Of a DNA stretch of 47,620 nucleotides, positions 8,267 to 15,925 are shown in pieces. Position 1 is the stretch's first letter. The number at the start of each line of letters is the position of its first letter. A program made the position numbers and the translations under genes. The notes beneath the pieces are model-generated. The model saw nothing but the letters and a program-made list of their open reading frames with translations. It was not told where the DNA came from and did no database searches. The DNA is from Actinomycetes bacterium (GTDB taxonomy: Bacteria; Actinomycetota; Acidimicrobiia; Acidimicrobiales; RAAP-2), in NCBI GenBank assembly GCA_021799615.1, contig JAJZAC010000008.1:1-47620 (forward strand), read 5' to 3'.

Positions 8267-11200
8267 TCAGCCGATGAGACGGAGCGCCTGGACTGCCATG
8301 CCCACCATCGGCGCATTCAGATGGGTGCCCCCCTCTGAGCCGGCGTAGTCGGCGTCGCCGAAGGCGAACACCCCGCCGTCGGCGGCCACCAGCCAGTAGC
8401 CCCTGCCGTCGGGAGTGGCGGCCATGCCGACCATGGGAGCGTTCAGGGCCGTTCCGTGCATCGAACCGTAGGAGACGGCGGTCCCGAACGGGTACACCGA
8501 CCCGTCCGCTCCCACCAGCCAGTAGCCCTTGCCGTCGATCGTGGCGGCGGCACCGACGATGTCGGACACCCCGGTGCACCCCGATCCCGGTGCCGGGCAC
8601 GAGCCGGCGAAGGGGACGCTCCCGAAGGCGAACACGCCGCCGTCGGCGGCCACCAGCCAGTAGCCGGCGCCAGTGGGGGAGGTGGCCATGGCCACCACGG
8701 GCGCGTCCAGGTGGGTGCCGCCCTCCGAGCCGGCATAGGTGGCGTCGCCGAAGGCGAACACCCCACCGTCGGCGGCCACCAGCCAGTAGCCCCTGCCGTC
8801 GGGAGTGGCGGCCATGCCGACCACCGGCGCGTTCAGGGGCATGCCGTGCAGCGAACCGTAGGAGACGGCGGTGCCGAACGGGTACACCGACCCGCCCGCT
8901 CCCACCAGCCAGTAGCCCCTGCCGTCGGGAGTGGCCGCCCCACCCACGATGTGGGACTCCCCGCTGCACACCGAGCCCGGTTCCGGGCACGAGCCGGCGA
9001 AGGTGGCGCCCCCGTGCGTGAACACACCGCCGTCGGCGGCCACCAGCCGGTAGCCGTCGGCCAGATAGGTGAAGTGGTCCGCGGTGCCGGTGGCGCTGGT
9101 GCCGCCCGGTCCGGTGACGGTCACGTTCACGGTTCCGGCCGCACCCGGGGGCACGGTGGCGGTGAGCTGCGTGTCGGACACCACCGTGAAGGGCGCGTTC
9201 GCCGCACCCACGTGGACGGCGATGGCGCCGGTGAACCCGGTCCCGGTGACGGTGATCGTGGTGCCGCCCGCGGCCGGTCCGGATGACGGGGACACGGCGG
9301 TGACCGTGGGCACGGTGAGCACGTCGGCCACGAACCCGGCCTGGAACCCGGAGGTGGTCGTCTGCAGGCTGCCGGCGGTGACCGGGAAGGAGGGCGGTGA
9401 GGCCAGGCCCCCGATGGCGACCCCGCCGGGGACCGGGCTCATCGACATGGCCCAGTCAGCACCGGGACCGCCCAGGTAGGTGCCCCAGTCCACGGAGGTG
9501 GCATCGGGAGCGAGGTCGACGAGGAACGCGTCAGCACGCCCACCGCCGAAGGCGGTCTGCGGCGCGCCGGCGGTGGCCACCCCGCTGGTCGACCCCGTCC
9601 CGCCGGCCACCAGCAGCGAGCCGTCCGGTGCCACGACGATGGCGTCGGCCTCGGACGTGCCGTTGGTGCCGCCGAGGTAGGTCTCCCACCGGAGGGTGGC
9701 ACCGTTCGGGGAGAGGGAGGCGGCCATGGCCTGGGGCCCGCCTACGGTGTCGGTCGGATCGACCACGCCCGCCGTGGTGGCCATGCCCGGTAGTGCTGCG
9801 CCGACGACGTCGACGTTGCCGACGGCGTCGAGTGCGATGCCGTAGAGCTGCATGTACGCTCCCACCCAGGCCCGCCAGATCAGGGTGCCGGTCGGTGACA
9901 CGTCGGCCACGAACCCGCCGTCGCTGCCGACGCTGTACTGACCGCTCGAGTAGCCGCCGCCGACCGAACCCAAGGAGCCGGACGCCCCCCCGGCCACGAA
10001 GGCGTCACCCGCGCTGTCGAGGGTGATGGCGTCGACCTGTGCGCCCATCTCGACACCGAGATTGGTCACCGGACCCAGGGCCAGCCGGCCCGAGCTGTCG
10101 GTCACGGTTGCCACGAACGCGTAGGAGCTGGCGGTCCGGTAGAGGTTCCGGTCGTAGTTGAGCGCTTCCGAGTAGTCGCTGTACGAGCCCACCGCGCCGC
10201 CCAGGCCGGGGAAGTCGTTCCACGTCGTCAGGCCGGCGATGTGGGCGGTGCCGGAGGCGTCGACGGCCAGGGCCTCGATCTCGTCCTCCCCCGATCCACC
10301 GATCAGTGTCGAGGCGTCGATGGTGGCCCCACCGGGGGCGAGCACGGTGAGGAAGCCGTCGTTCTCCGCCCCGAAGATCGCGTTGTTGTCGTTGGAGTTG
10401 CGCGTGCCGCCGACGATGGGGAAGTCGGGGGAGTCGGTGTAGCCGGCCACGTAGATCGACCCCGACGGCCCGAGGGCGACGGCGGTGGCGACGTCCTCGC
10501 CCATGCCCCCGAGGTAGGTGGAGAAGAGGGCGTGGGTGCCGGTCGGGTCGAGCTCGGTGACGAAGGCGTCGGTGAGACCGCCCCCGTAGGTACGCGACCC
10601 GGAGAGCGGGAACCCGGCACCGCCGGCGAACCCGACGGCGTAGGTGTCCCCGGCGCCGTCGGTGGTGAGCCCGAGGGCCTCACCCAGCGTGTTGCTCGAC
10701 AGGAAGGTGGCGTAGCCCGTCACCACCGTCGGGTCGATGACGACGGGCAGGCTCCGGTCGTAGCTCCCCAGGCGGAATGAGACGGTCGACCCCTGCAGGT
10801 GGTAAGAGGCCTGGACGGCATGGTGGTGGCCGTCGACGACCTGCCAGGCCCGCAGAGCCTGTTCGGTGACGGGACCGGCCGCCGACTGGCCCACCAGGTC
10901 GCCGTTGCCGCCGACGTGCAGGCCGGTGACCCCGGTGAGCTTCAGGCGGGCGACCGACGGGTCGGTGCCGGGGGCCACCGTCAGCGTGTACTCGAGGCTG
11001 CCGCTGCTGCCGCCGTAGCTGACGTCGACGCCCGGCCAGGCGTTCTGGGCCACGACCGTCCGGTAGGTGGGGAGGTCCGACCGCCACGACCGGCGAGGCC
11101 CCACGAACATGTTGACGTGGCCGGGTAGCGCGCCCTGGGTGGACAGCGGGGCGGAGGGATCGGCGCCGACCAGATCGATGCCGACCTGGGTGGCGGTGGT

Positions 11201-11578
11201 GTGGGTGGGCGCCGAGGGGGCGGCTCCCACCGTCTGGCCCCGGGCACCCGATCCGGTACCCCGGACGATGGCCAGGTCGACCCGGTCCGGCGTGACCTGC
11301 ACGTCGTAGCCGGGGGCGCCGGCCACGTAGCCGGGTGCCGCCGTGGTGCTCCGGGCGAAGGCCAGCGGGAGCTGGGCCAGGTGTGTCGTGGCGCTTGCCG
11401 TGGACGCGTGGGCCACGCCCGATCCCGGTGCCGTGGCCGACGGGCCGTGCGATGTGGTGGCGACGGTGGCGAAGACGGCGGCACCGACGACCGATCCGGC
11501 CACGGCGGCGACCACCACCCGGCGCAGGAACGACGGCGTGGCGCCGCCCTCCGTGACTGCTCCGGTGTTCGATCCCAT
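8267..11578 (-). CDS. Large secreted SBBP/IPT protein with GYWLV-type C-terminal repeats
   Basis: A 1103-residue exported protein. A Gly/Arg start region is followed by a hydrophobic signal (about residues 20-44). The middle contains a beta-propeller region with SBBP repeats, seen as YLGGxxxD and DAFV/DAFL stretches with Ala-Gly-Tyr-Thr blades (for example GSIYVAGYTDSPDFP). Then comes one IPT/TIG domain (VSPSSGPAAGGTTITVTGTGF), and finally six copies of a roughly 40-residue GYWLV(A/G)ADGG-VFAFG repeat. The repeats alternate in three types, one of which has a CPxPGSxC pair. The ATG at 11578 overlaps the stop of the GT2 gene in TGATG, with a GAGGAGGGCAG ribosome site ahead. The architecture suggests a cell-surface or released binding protein, likely the target or partner of the sugar enzymes encoded in the same operon (inference). 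Confidence 0.78.
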   Translation of the reverse strand: MGSNTGAVTEGGATPSFLRRVVVAAVAGSVVGAAVFATVATTSHGPSATAPGSGVAHASTASATTHLAQLPLAFARSTTAAPGYVAGAPGYDVQVTPDRVDLAIVRGTGSGARGQTVGAAPSAPTHTTATQVGIDLVGADPSAPLSTQGALPGHVNMFVGPRRSWRSDLPTYRTVVAQNAWPGVDVSYGGSSGSLEYTLTVAPGTDPSVARLKLTGVTGLHVGGNGDLVGQSAAGPVTEQALRAWQVVDGHHHAVQASYHLQGSTVSFRLGSYDRSLPVVIDPTVVTGYATFLSSNTLGEALGLTTDGAGDTYAVGFAGGAGFPLSGSRTYGGGLTDAFVTELDPTGTHALFSTYLGGMGEDVATAVALGPSGSIYVAGYTDSPDFPIVGGTRNSNDNNAIFGAENDGFLTVLAPGGATIDASTLIGGSGEDEIEALAVDASGTAHIAGLTTWNDFPGLGGAVGSYSDYSEALNYDRNLYRTASSYAFVATVTDSSGRLALGPVTNLGVEMGAQVDAITLDSAGDAFVAGGASGSLGSVGGGYSSGQYSVGSDGGFVADVSPTGTLIWRAWVGAYMQLYGIALDAVGNVDVVGAALPGMATTAGVVDPTDTVGGPQAMAASLSPNGATLRWETYLGGTNGTSEADAIVVAPDGSLLVAGGTGSTSGVATAGAPQTAFGGGRADAFLVDLAPDATSVDWGTYLGGPGADWAMSMSPVPGGVAIGGLASPPSFPVTAGSLQTTTSGFQAGFVADVLTVPTVTAVSPSSGPAAGGTTITVTGTGFTGAIAVHVGAANAPFTVVSDTQLTATVPPGAAGTVNVTVTGPGGTSATGTADHFTYLADGYRLVAADGGVFTHGGATFAGSCPEPGSVCSGESHIVGGAATPDGRGYWLVGAGGSVYPFGTAVSYGSLHGMPLNAPVVGMAATPDGRGYWLVAADGGVFAFGDATYAGSEGGTHLDAPVVAMATSPTGAGYWLVAADGGVFAFGSVPFAGSCPAPGSGCTGVSDIVGAAATIDGKGYWLVGADGSVYPFGTAVSYGSMHGTALNAPMVGMAATPDGRGYWLVAADGGVFAFGDADYAGSEGGTHLNAPMVGMAVQALRLIG
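8285..9060. repeat. Two copies of a 390-bp, three-module coding super-repeat
   Basis: The six GYWLV modules at the end of the SBBP gene are not equal: they run as A-B-C, A-B-C. The stretch CGAACCGTAGGAGACGGCGG occurs at 8462-8481 and again at 8852-8871, a period of 390 bp (130 codons). Type A carries the CPxPGSxC pair, type B reads VYPFGTAVSYGS, type C ends AGSEGGTHL. This points to duplication of a whole 3-module block rather than of single repeats. Confidence 0.75.
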
Positions 11579-12828
11579 CACCCTGCCCTCCTCGTCGGAA
11601 CGGTTGCTGCGTAGCCCGGGCGCGCCCGTCCGGCCTGAGACCGCACGGCCTGAGACCGCACGGCCTCGGCCCGGCGGGCTGCGGCCACCCGCTTCACCCG
11701 GTAGCCGAGCACGCCCGGCTCTGCCGCCTCTGCCGCGGCGTACGCCGCCGCCGCCGCCTCGTACTCCTCCAGGGCGAACGCCGCCGCACCGGCGCCGTCG
11801 TGGGCCCACGACCCGAACAGCCGGGCGTCGTAGGCGAGCCCCTCACCGGCCAGCGCGTCGAGGTCGGTGGCGGCGAGGGCGCCGAACGCCGCCGCCGCCC
11901 CCCGGAGGTCGCCCGTCGCCAACAGGTGGCGGGCCCGGTGCCAGGCGAGCAGCCGGTTACGCGGGAACCGGGCCACCGCCCCGGCCAGGAGCGCGCCAGG
12001 GTCCCGGTCCCGCTCCACACTGAGGCGTACCAGTTCCACCAGGCACATCCCGCCGAGCGGGTGGGTGTCGCCCTCGGCCGCCGACGCCCGGTCCCCCTGC
12101 CGCCACGCCTCCTCCGCCCCGGCGCCGTCACCGAGCCCGGCCCGGGCCACGCCCAGGCGGTACCAGGTCGACACGTCGCCGGGCCGGTGGGCCAGCTCGC
12201 CCTCGAGCAGCGGGAGGTCCCGCCGGTGCCGGGACGGCCGGTCGTGGTCGTAGCCGAGGTGGTCGAGGTGGAGGGGGACACGCCCCCACACCGCTCCGCT
12301 GGTCAGGCCGGTGCCGGGCACGCTGCCCGGCCCGGTGGCACCCCCGGATGACCGGGCGCGCCCGAGACGTTCGATCGCCGGCACCACCCGCTCGTGGATG
12401 GGGCGCTCGAACCGGATGGCCGGGTCGTTGCGGAACAGCCGGCACTCCCGGTACCAGGTGAACCCGGTCGCCGGGGTGAACTCGACCAGCAGGCCGAGGG
12501 CGTCGCTGGTCTCGAGCACCGCCCGTGTTGCGGCGGCCGCCCCGGGGCGGACCCGCTCGTCGGCGTCGATGTAGAGGATCCACCGGCCCCGGCAGCGGTC
12601 GACGGCGGCGTTGCGGGCGGCGGAGAAGTCGCCCGTCCAGGGCAGGTGGGTGACGTGCGCGCCGGCGGACGCGGCGATGTCGGGCGACCCGTCGGTGGAC
12701 CCGGTGTCCACCACGACGATCTCGTCGACCAACCCGTCCAGCGAGTCGAGGCAGCCGCGCAGATGTTCGGCCTCGTCCCGGACGATCAGCGCCGCGCTGA
12801 GCAGCACCGACCCGTCCGGTTCAGTCAT
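11578..12828 (-). CDS. Family 2 glycosyltransferase with C-terminal TPR-like region
   Basis: A 416-residue inverting glycosyltransferase of the GT2 type. The N-terminal domain has SAALIVRDEAEHL (nucleotide-binding start), DEIVVVDTGSTDGS (41-48) and the metal-binding IDADERV (DxD at 88-90), as in the SunS/SpsA-like group of GT2 enzymes. The part after about residue 220 is Ala-rich and helical, with TPR-like pairs (for example STWYRLGVARAGLGDGAGAEEAW), suited to holding a peptide or protein substrate. Its start overlaps the small Tat peptide gene by 8 nt and its stop overlaps the SBBP gene start by 1 nt. GT2 enzymes with TPR tails are known to glycosylate peptides and proteins, so one of those neighbours is a plausible acceptor (inference). 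Confidence 0.82.
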   Translation of the reverse strand: MTEPDGSVLLSAALIVRDEAEHLRGCLDSLDGLVDEIVVVDTGSTDGSPDIAASAGAHVTHLPWTGDFSAARNAAVDRCRGRWILYIDADERVRPGAAAATRAVLETSDALGLLVEFTPATGFTWYRECRLFRNDPAIRFERPIHERVVPAIERLGRARSSGGATGPGSVPGTGLTSGAVWGRVPLHLDHLGYDHDRPSRHRRDLPLLEGELAHRPGDVSTWYRLGVARAGLGDGAGAEEAWRQGDRASAAEGDTHPLGGMCLVELVRLSVERDRDPGALLAGAVARFPRNRLLAWHRARHLLATGDLRGAAAAFGALAATDLDALAGEGLAYDARLFGSWAHDGAGAAAFALEEYEAAAAAYAAAEAAEPGVLGYRVKRVAAARRAEAVRSQAVRSQAGRARPGYAATVPTRRAG

Positions 12829-13096
12829 CCAGCCCGACCTGGTACGGGTGGTACGCGTACGGCACGTACCCCCGGTGGCCGAGGACGGGCATGTCGACCG
12901 GAGGGACCTCCTGGTTCGACACGAAAGCGGGTTCCGGGGTGGCGGCGGCCCGGTGGTCGCCGGCCAGCTCGCCGGCGGTGAACGACGCCACCACCGGCAC
13001 GGCGAACGCCGCCCCGATCACGGCACGCCGGATGAACGCCCGGCGGTCCATCGGTACCCGCTTGAGCAGTTCCTTGTCGAGCTCGTCGTCGGACAC
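12821..13096 (-). CDS. Small Tat-signal peptide with Tyr/Pro-rich tail; candidate modified peptide
   Basis: A 91-residue protein. Residues 1-17 are charged (DDELDKELLKRV), then RRAFIRR (twin Arg at 18-19) and a hydrophobic core at about 25-39 form a Tat-type signal. The mature part is about 45 residues and ends GHRGYVPYAYHPYQVGLDD, with four Tyr (77, 80, 82, 85) among Pro and His. The GTG at 13096 is preferred because an AAAGGGGGG run lies just upstream; an ATG at 13132, 12 codons earlier, is possible but overlaps the previous gene by 11 nt and has no spaced ribosome site. It lies directly after the PqqD-like and HprK-like genes and overlaps the GT2 gene. It could be a RiPP-like precursor or a small exported anchor. 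I know no named family for it. Confidence 0.65.
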   Translation of the reverse strand: MSDDELDKELLKRVPMDRRAFIRRAVIGAAFAVPVVASFTAGELAGDHRAAATPEPAFVSNQEVPPVDMPVLGHRGYVPYAYHPYQVGLDD

Positions 13097-13121
13097 GACC
13101 CCCCTTTCGAATGGCCGCAGG

Positions 13122-14096
13122 TTAGTGGACATCCTCCCGCCGTGCCCGGAGGTCGGGAGGCGGCCGCCCCAGCACGGCGCCCACCGGCAGCCCCGCCCCG
13201 AGCAGCGCCTCCTCGAGCAGCGACGCGGCGCCGTCGGGATCGCCCACCGTCAGATGGAGGCACCGGGCGGGATCCACCACCGCACACAGCTCGCCCATCC
13301 ACCGCGCCGGAGACCCTGTTGGTGCGCCGCCCGGCTCCCGGGCCCGCTCGGCCAGGGCCCGCACCGCCTCCCAGCGCGACGACGGGCGGAGCCGGTTGGA
13401 CCCACCGTGGTTGCCCTCCAGCTCGACGATGGCGTCGACGGGGCCCCGTCCGGCCCGCCAGTCCATGCCGAGCTCGGTGGGGTCGACGACGTGCACGATC
13501 TCGCCGGACCGGTTCTCCAGCCACGGGATCGTCGCCAGCGCGGGCTCGAGCCAGTCGAGGACCTCGATGGCGTTCCGCCGGACCATGAAGCGCCGGGTCA
13601 CCGCGCTGAGCCCGCCCCCCGCCAGGAGCAGGTGGCTGTCCGCCTCGAGGAGGTGGCCGCGCCGCCCGAGGGCCAGCAGCAGGGTCGTCACCCCCGGTGC
13701 CCCCCACCCGGTGAGGACGACACGGCGGCCCCCGATGTGGACGCAGCCGGCCCGGAAGACGGCACCGGCCTGTTCGAGGGCGGCGGCCCGGGCCTCGGTG
13801 TCGGCGATGAGCGCGTTCAGCAGCGTCATCGAGTCGCCGGTGGCGATCGGGGTGCCGTCCTCCCGTTCGAGGACGAACAGCGGGAGCGCCACCGCCCCGC
13901 CGCCTCCGGCGGTGGCCGGCCCGGCCCGGAGCTCCACCCGCTCCGGACGCGCGTCGGGTTGGCGGGCGTGCTGTGCGGCCAGCGCCAGCGTGGGGCCGAT
14001 GGCGCCAGCCACCGCCGGGTCGAGGCTGACCCGGGTCGCCGCACCGAGGACCTGCACCTCGAGCGAGGAGGGACCCGGCGCCCGCTCGTCCGTCAT
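13122..14096 (-). CDS. HprK-related P-loop protein with degenerate Walker A
   Basis: A 324-residue protein resembling the HPr kinase-like proteins encoded beside PqqD-like genes. The expected P-loop lies after VHIGGRRVVLT and reads GWGAPGVTT (130-138): spacing and the final Thr-Thr fit GxxxxGK(S/T)T, but the lysine position is Val136. GHLLEADSHLLL follows where HprK-type enzymes have the Walker B/Asp-Asp region, then RRFMVRRNAI. Without the lysine, ordinary ATP-dependent phosphotransfer is doubtful; it may bind without catalysis or use another residue. The ATG at 14096 overlaps the PqqD stop as ATGA. Family call is by motif order and context, so moderate. Confidence 0.6.
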   Translation of the reverse strand: MTDERAPGPSSLEVQVLGAATRVSLDPAVAGAIGPTLALAAQHARQPDARPERVELRAGPATAGGGGAVALPLFVLEREDGTPIATGDSMTLLNALIADTEARAAALEQAGAVFRAGCVHIGGRRVVLTGWGAPGVTTLLLALGRRGHLLEADSHLLLAGGGLSAVTRRFMVRRNAIEVLDWLEPALATIPWLENRSGEIVHVVDPTELGMDWRAGRGPVDAIVELEGNHGGSNRLRPSSRWEAVRALAERAREPGGAPTGSPARWMGELCAVVDPARCLHLTVGDPDGAASLLEEALLGAGLPVGAVLGRPPPDLRARREDVH

Positions 14097-14494
14097 CCGG
14101 GATCGCTCGGTTGGCGCTCCCCGCCGCCGGCGGGGCCGTCCGCCGCCATGCCGTCCGCCGCCGTGCCGTCCGCCGCCGTGCCCGCCGTGCCCGCCGCCGC
14201 GTCCGCTCCGGCCGCGTCGACCACCAGCCCCACCTTCTCGAACCGGGCCACGCACGCCTCGACCTCGTCGACCGGCCGCTCGGGCAGGTCCCACGCGCCC
14301 TGGACGAGGTCGATGATGCGGTCGACCGTGAGCTCGCCGTCGCACAGCTCGATGACCACGGCGGCTGTGTGATTGAGGTAGTGGACGCGGTCGGTGGCCG
14401 GGTCGTAGACGACGTAGCCGTCGACGATCTGGCTGATCTCGAGGTCGGAGACCCGGCGGGGCCGCCGTTCCGGCCCGGGGCCGCCGGCGGTCAT
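14093..14494 (-). CDS. PqqD-like peptide-chaperone protein (RRE fold) with low-complexity tail
   Basis: A 133-residue protein. Residues about 15-91 match the PqqD pattern: VDGYVVYDPATDRVHYLNHTAAVVIELCDGELTVDRIIDLV, then VEACVARFEKVGLV. PqqD-like domains are winged helices that bind the leader of a peptide (the RiPP recognition element) and present it to a modifying enzyme. The C-terminal 40 residues are Ala/Gly/Asp repeats encoded by imperfect 15-bp repeats around 14131-14200. Both ends overlap neighbours by ATGA, with the GT4 gene (14491-14494) and the HprK-like gene (14093-14096), so it is translationally coupled to both. The leader-binding role is family knowledge; its partner here would be the small Tat peptide, which is inference. 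Confidence 0.78.
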   Translation of the reverse strand: MTAGGPGPERRPRRVSDLEISQIVDGYVVYDPATDRVHYLNHTAAVVIELCDGELTVDRIIDLVQGAWDLPERPVDEVEACVARFEKVGLVVDAAGADAAAGTAGTAADGTAADGMAADGPAGGGERQPSDPG

Positions 14495-15885
14495 CGGGCT
14501 CCCCCTCGGGCCGGGGATGCCACCAGCTGGTCCATGGCCGCCGCCACCGCCGCCGGCCCGTGGTGGTCGTGCACCCAGCGCCCGGCGTGGCCGACGGTCC
14601 GGTCCCGCCAGGAGGGATCCGACAGCGCCCGGCGGCAGGCGTCGACGAACGCGGGCACCGAGTCAGCCACGGCGACCGGCGGCCCGTCGGCGCCGTCCAG
14701 GCCGGCGGCCCCAGCGGTGGTCGTCACCACGGGCACGCCACGGTCCATGGCCTCGAGGAGCTTGATGCGGGACCCGCCGCCGGCACGCATGGGAACGGCT
14801 GCCACACCGGCGGCAGCGTAGTAGGGACCGACGTCGTCCACGAGCCCCGTCACCGTCACCCCGGGTGCCCGGCCGAGCCGGCGGACCGCCTCCGGTGGGT
14901 CCTTGCCCACCAGGGCCACCGTGACCGGACGGCCCAGGGCACCGGCCAGCGCCGGTCGGACCCGGTCGCACAGGACCGCTGCCGCGTCGGCATTGGGCGG
15001 CCACGAGAAGTTCCCCACCAGGAGGAGATCGGCGGCGGTCGGGTCCGGACTGGGCGCCGCTGCGGCAGGTGGCCCGGAGCGGGCGGGCACCTCGTTCGGC
15101 ACCGCCACCATCGACCCGGGTGCGAGGCCGCAGCGTTCGTCGAGCCGCTGCGCCTCGACGGCGCTGGCCACCGCCACCCGGTCCACGCGGGGCAGGTACC
15201 AGCGCTGCAGGCGTTCGTAGGCCGGTGCGTCTTCGGCGGTGCCGGCACCATCGTCGGCCCCATCGTCGGTGTCGGCACCGCCGCCGCCCCCGTCGGGGCC
15301 CCGGCCGTCCGGACCCGGCCGATCGGGGAGGGCGAGGTCGTCCCCCCCGCCCCTGCAGGCGAGCGCGTCGAGCTGCCGGACAACGGTGGCGTCGTCCTCG
15401 TCCACGTCAAGGGTGATGGGCGGGTGGTCCGGCCGCGCCAGCAGAACGTCGACCAGGGGCGCCAGGTACAGCCGCAGCACGTGGACGGCCTCGAAGGGGC
15501 CACCGGCCTCCGGCCCGGCACCCAGCGCCAGGTCGGTCACGGCCCGGACCGCCCCGGCGCCCAGCCGCCGGCACGGTTCCGGACGGGGGGAGGTGGCGGT
15601 CATCGCCAGGCGCAGATCGGGGTCGCCCAGCACGTCGAGCACGGCCTGCCGCCGGTCCCCCGGCGCCAGGCCGTCGAGGTCGAGCACGCGGTAGGAGGCG
15701 GCGGACCGGGCCACGGTGGTGCCACCGTCATGGGAGCGCTCCCCGTGGACGGGTACGACGACCACGTGCACGTCCCACCCGCCACCGGCGAGGGCGCGCA
15801 GGGTGGAGCCGGCCCGCATGGCCAGCCCCCCGCCGGTGGCCGACGGCGGCTCCGGCGTGAGGAAGAGGAGGCGGGGGGCGGTCAC
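14491..15885 (-). CDS. GT4/GT1-type glycosyltransferase
   Basis: A 464-residue retaining glycosyltransferase with two Rossmann halves. The N-terminus LLFLTPEPPSATGGGLAMRAG has the Gly-rich acceptor-side loop. The middle carries a low-complexity acidic/Gly insert (about residues 205-240). The C-terminal half starts LLLVGNFSWPPNADA, followed by VTVALVGKDPPE, GVTVTGLVDDVGPYYAAAGVAAVPMRAGGGSRIKLLEAMDRGVPVVTT, the classical GT4 donor-site block with the E of KLLEAM. The GTG at 15885 is chosen because GGAG lies 4 nt upstream and the domain begins right after; the frame stays open further up without any fold. It is followed, with a 4-nt overlap, by the PqqD-like gene. Confidence 0.82.
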   Translation of the reverse strand: MTAPRLLFLTPEPPSATGGGLAMRAGSTLRALAGGGWDVHVVVVPVHGERSHDGGTTVARSAASYRVLDLDGLAPGDRRQAVLDVLGDPDLRLAMTATSPRPEPCRRLGAGAVRAVTDLALGAGPEAGGPFEAVHVLRLYLAPLVDVLLARPDHPPITLDVDEDDATVVRQLDALACRGGGDDLALPDRPGPDGRGPDGGGGGADTDDGADDGAGTAEDAPAYERLQRWYLPRVDRVAVASAVEAQRLDERCGLAPGSMVAVPNEVPARSGPPAAAAPSPDPTAADLLLVGNFSWPPNADAAAVLCDRVRPALAGALGRPVTVALVGKDPPEAVRRLGRAPGVTVTGLVDDVGPYYAAAGVAAVPMRAGGGSRIKLLEAMDRGVPVVTTTAGAAGLDGADGPPVAVADSVPAFVDACRRALSDPSWRDRTVGHAGRWVHDHHGPAAVAAAMDQLVASPARGGAR

Positions 15886-15925
15886 GGCGCTCCGGGGCGC
15901 AGCGGTGCCCCAGCGACGGCGCCCG

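Noticed and set aside
14131-14200. GC-rich short repeats that might be taken for a CRISPR or regulatory array
   Set aside because: They are imperfect 15-bp coding repeats for the Ala/Gly tail of the PqqD-like protein. No CRISPR array was seen anywhere in the window.
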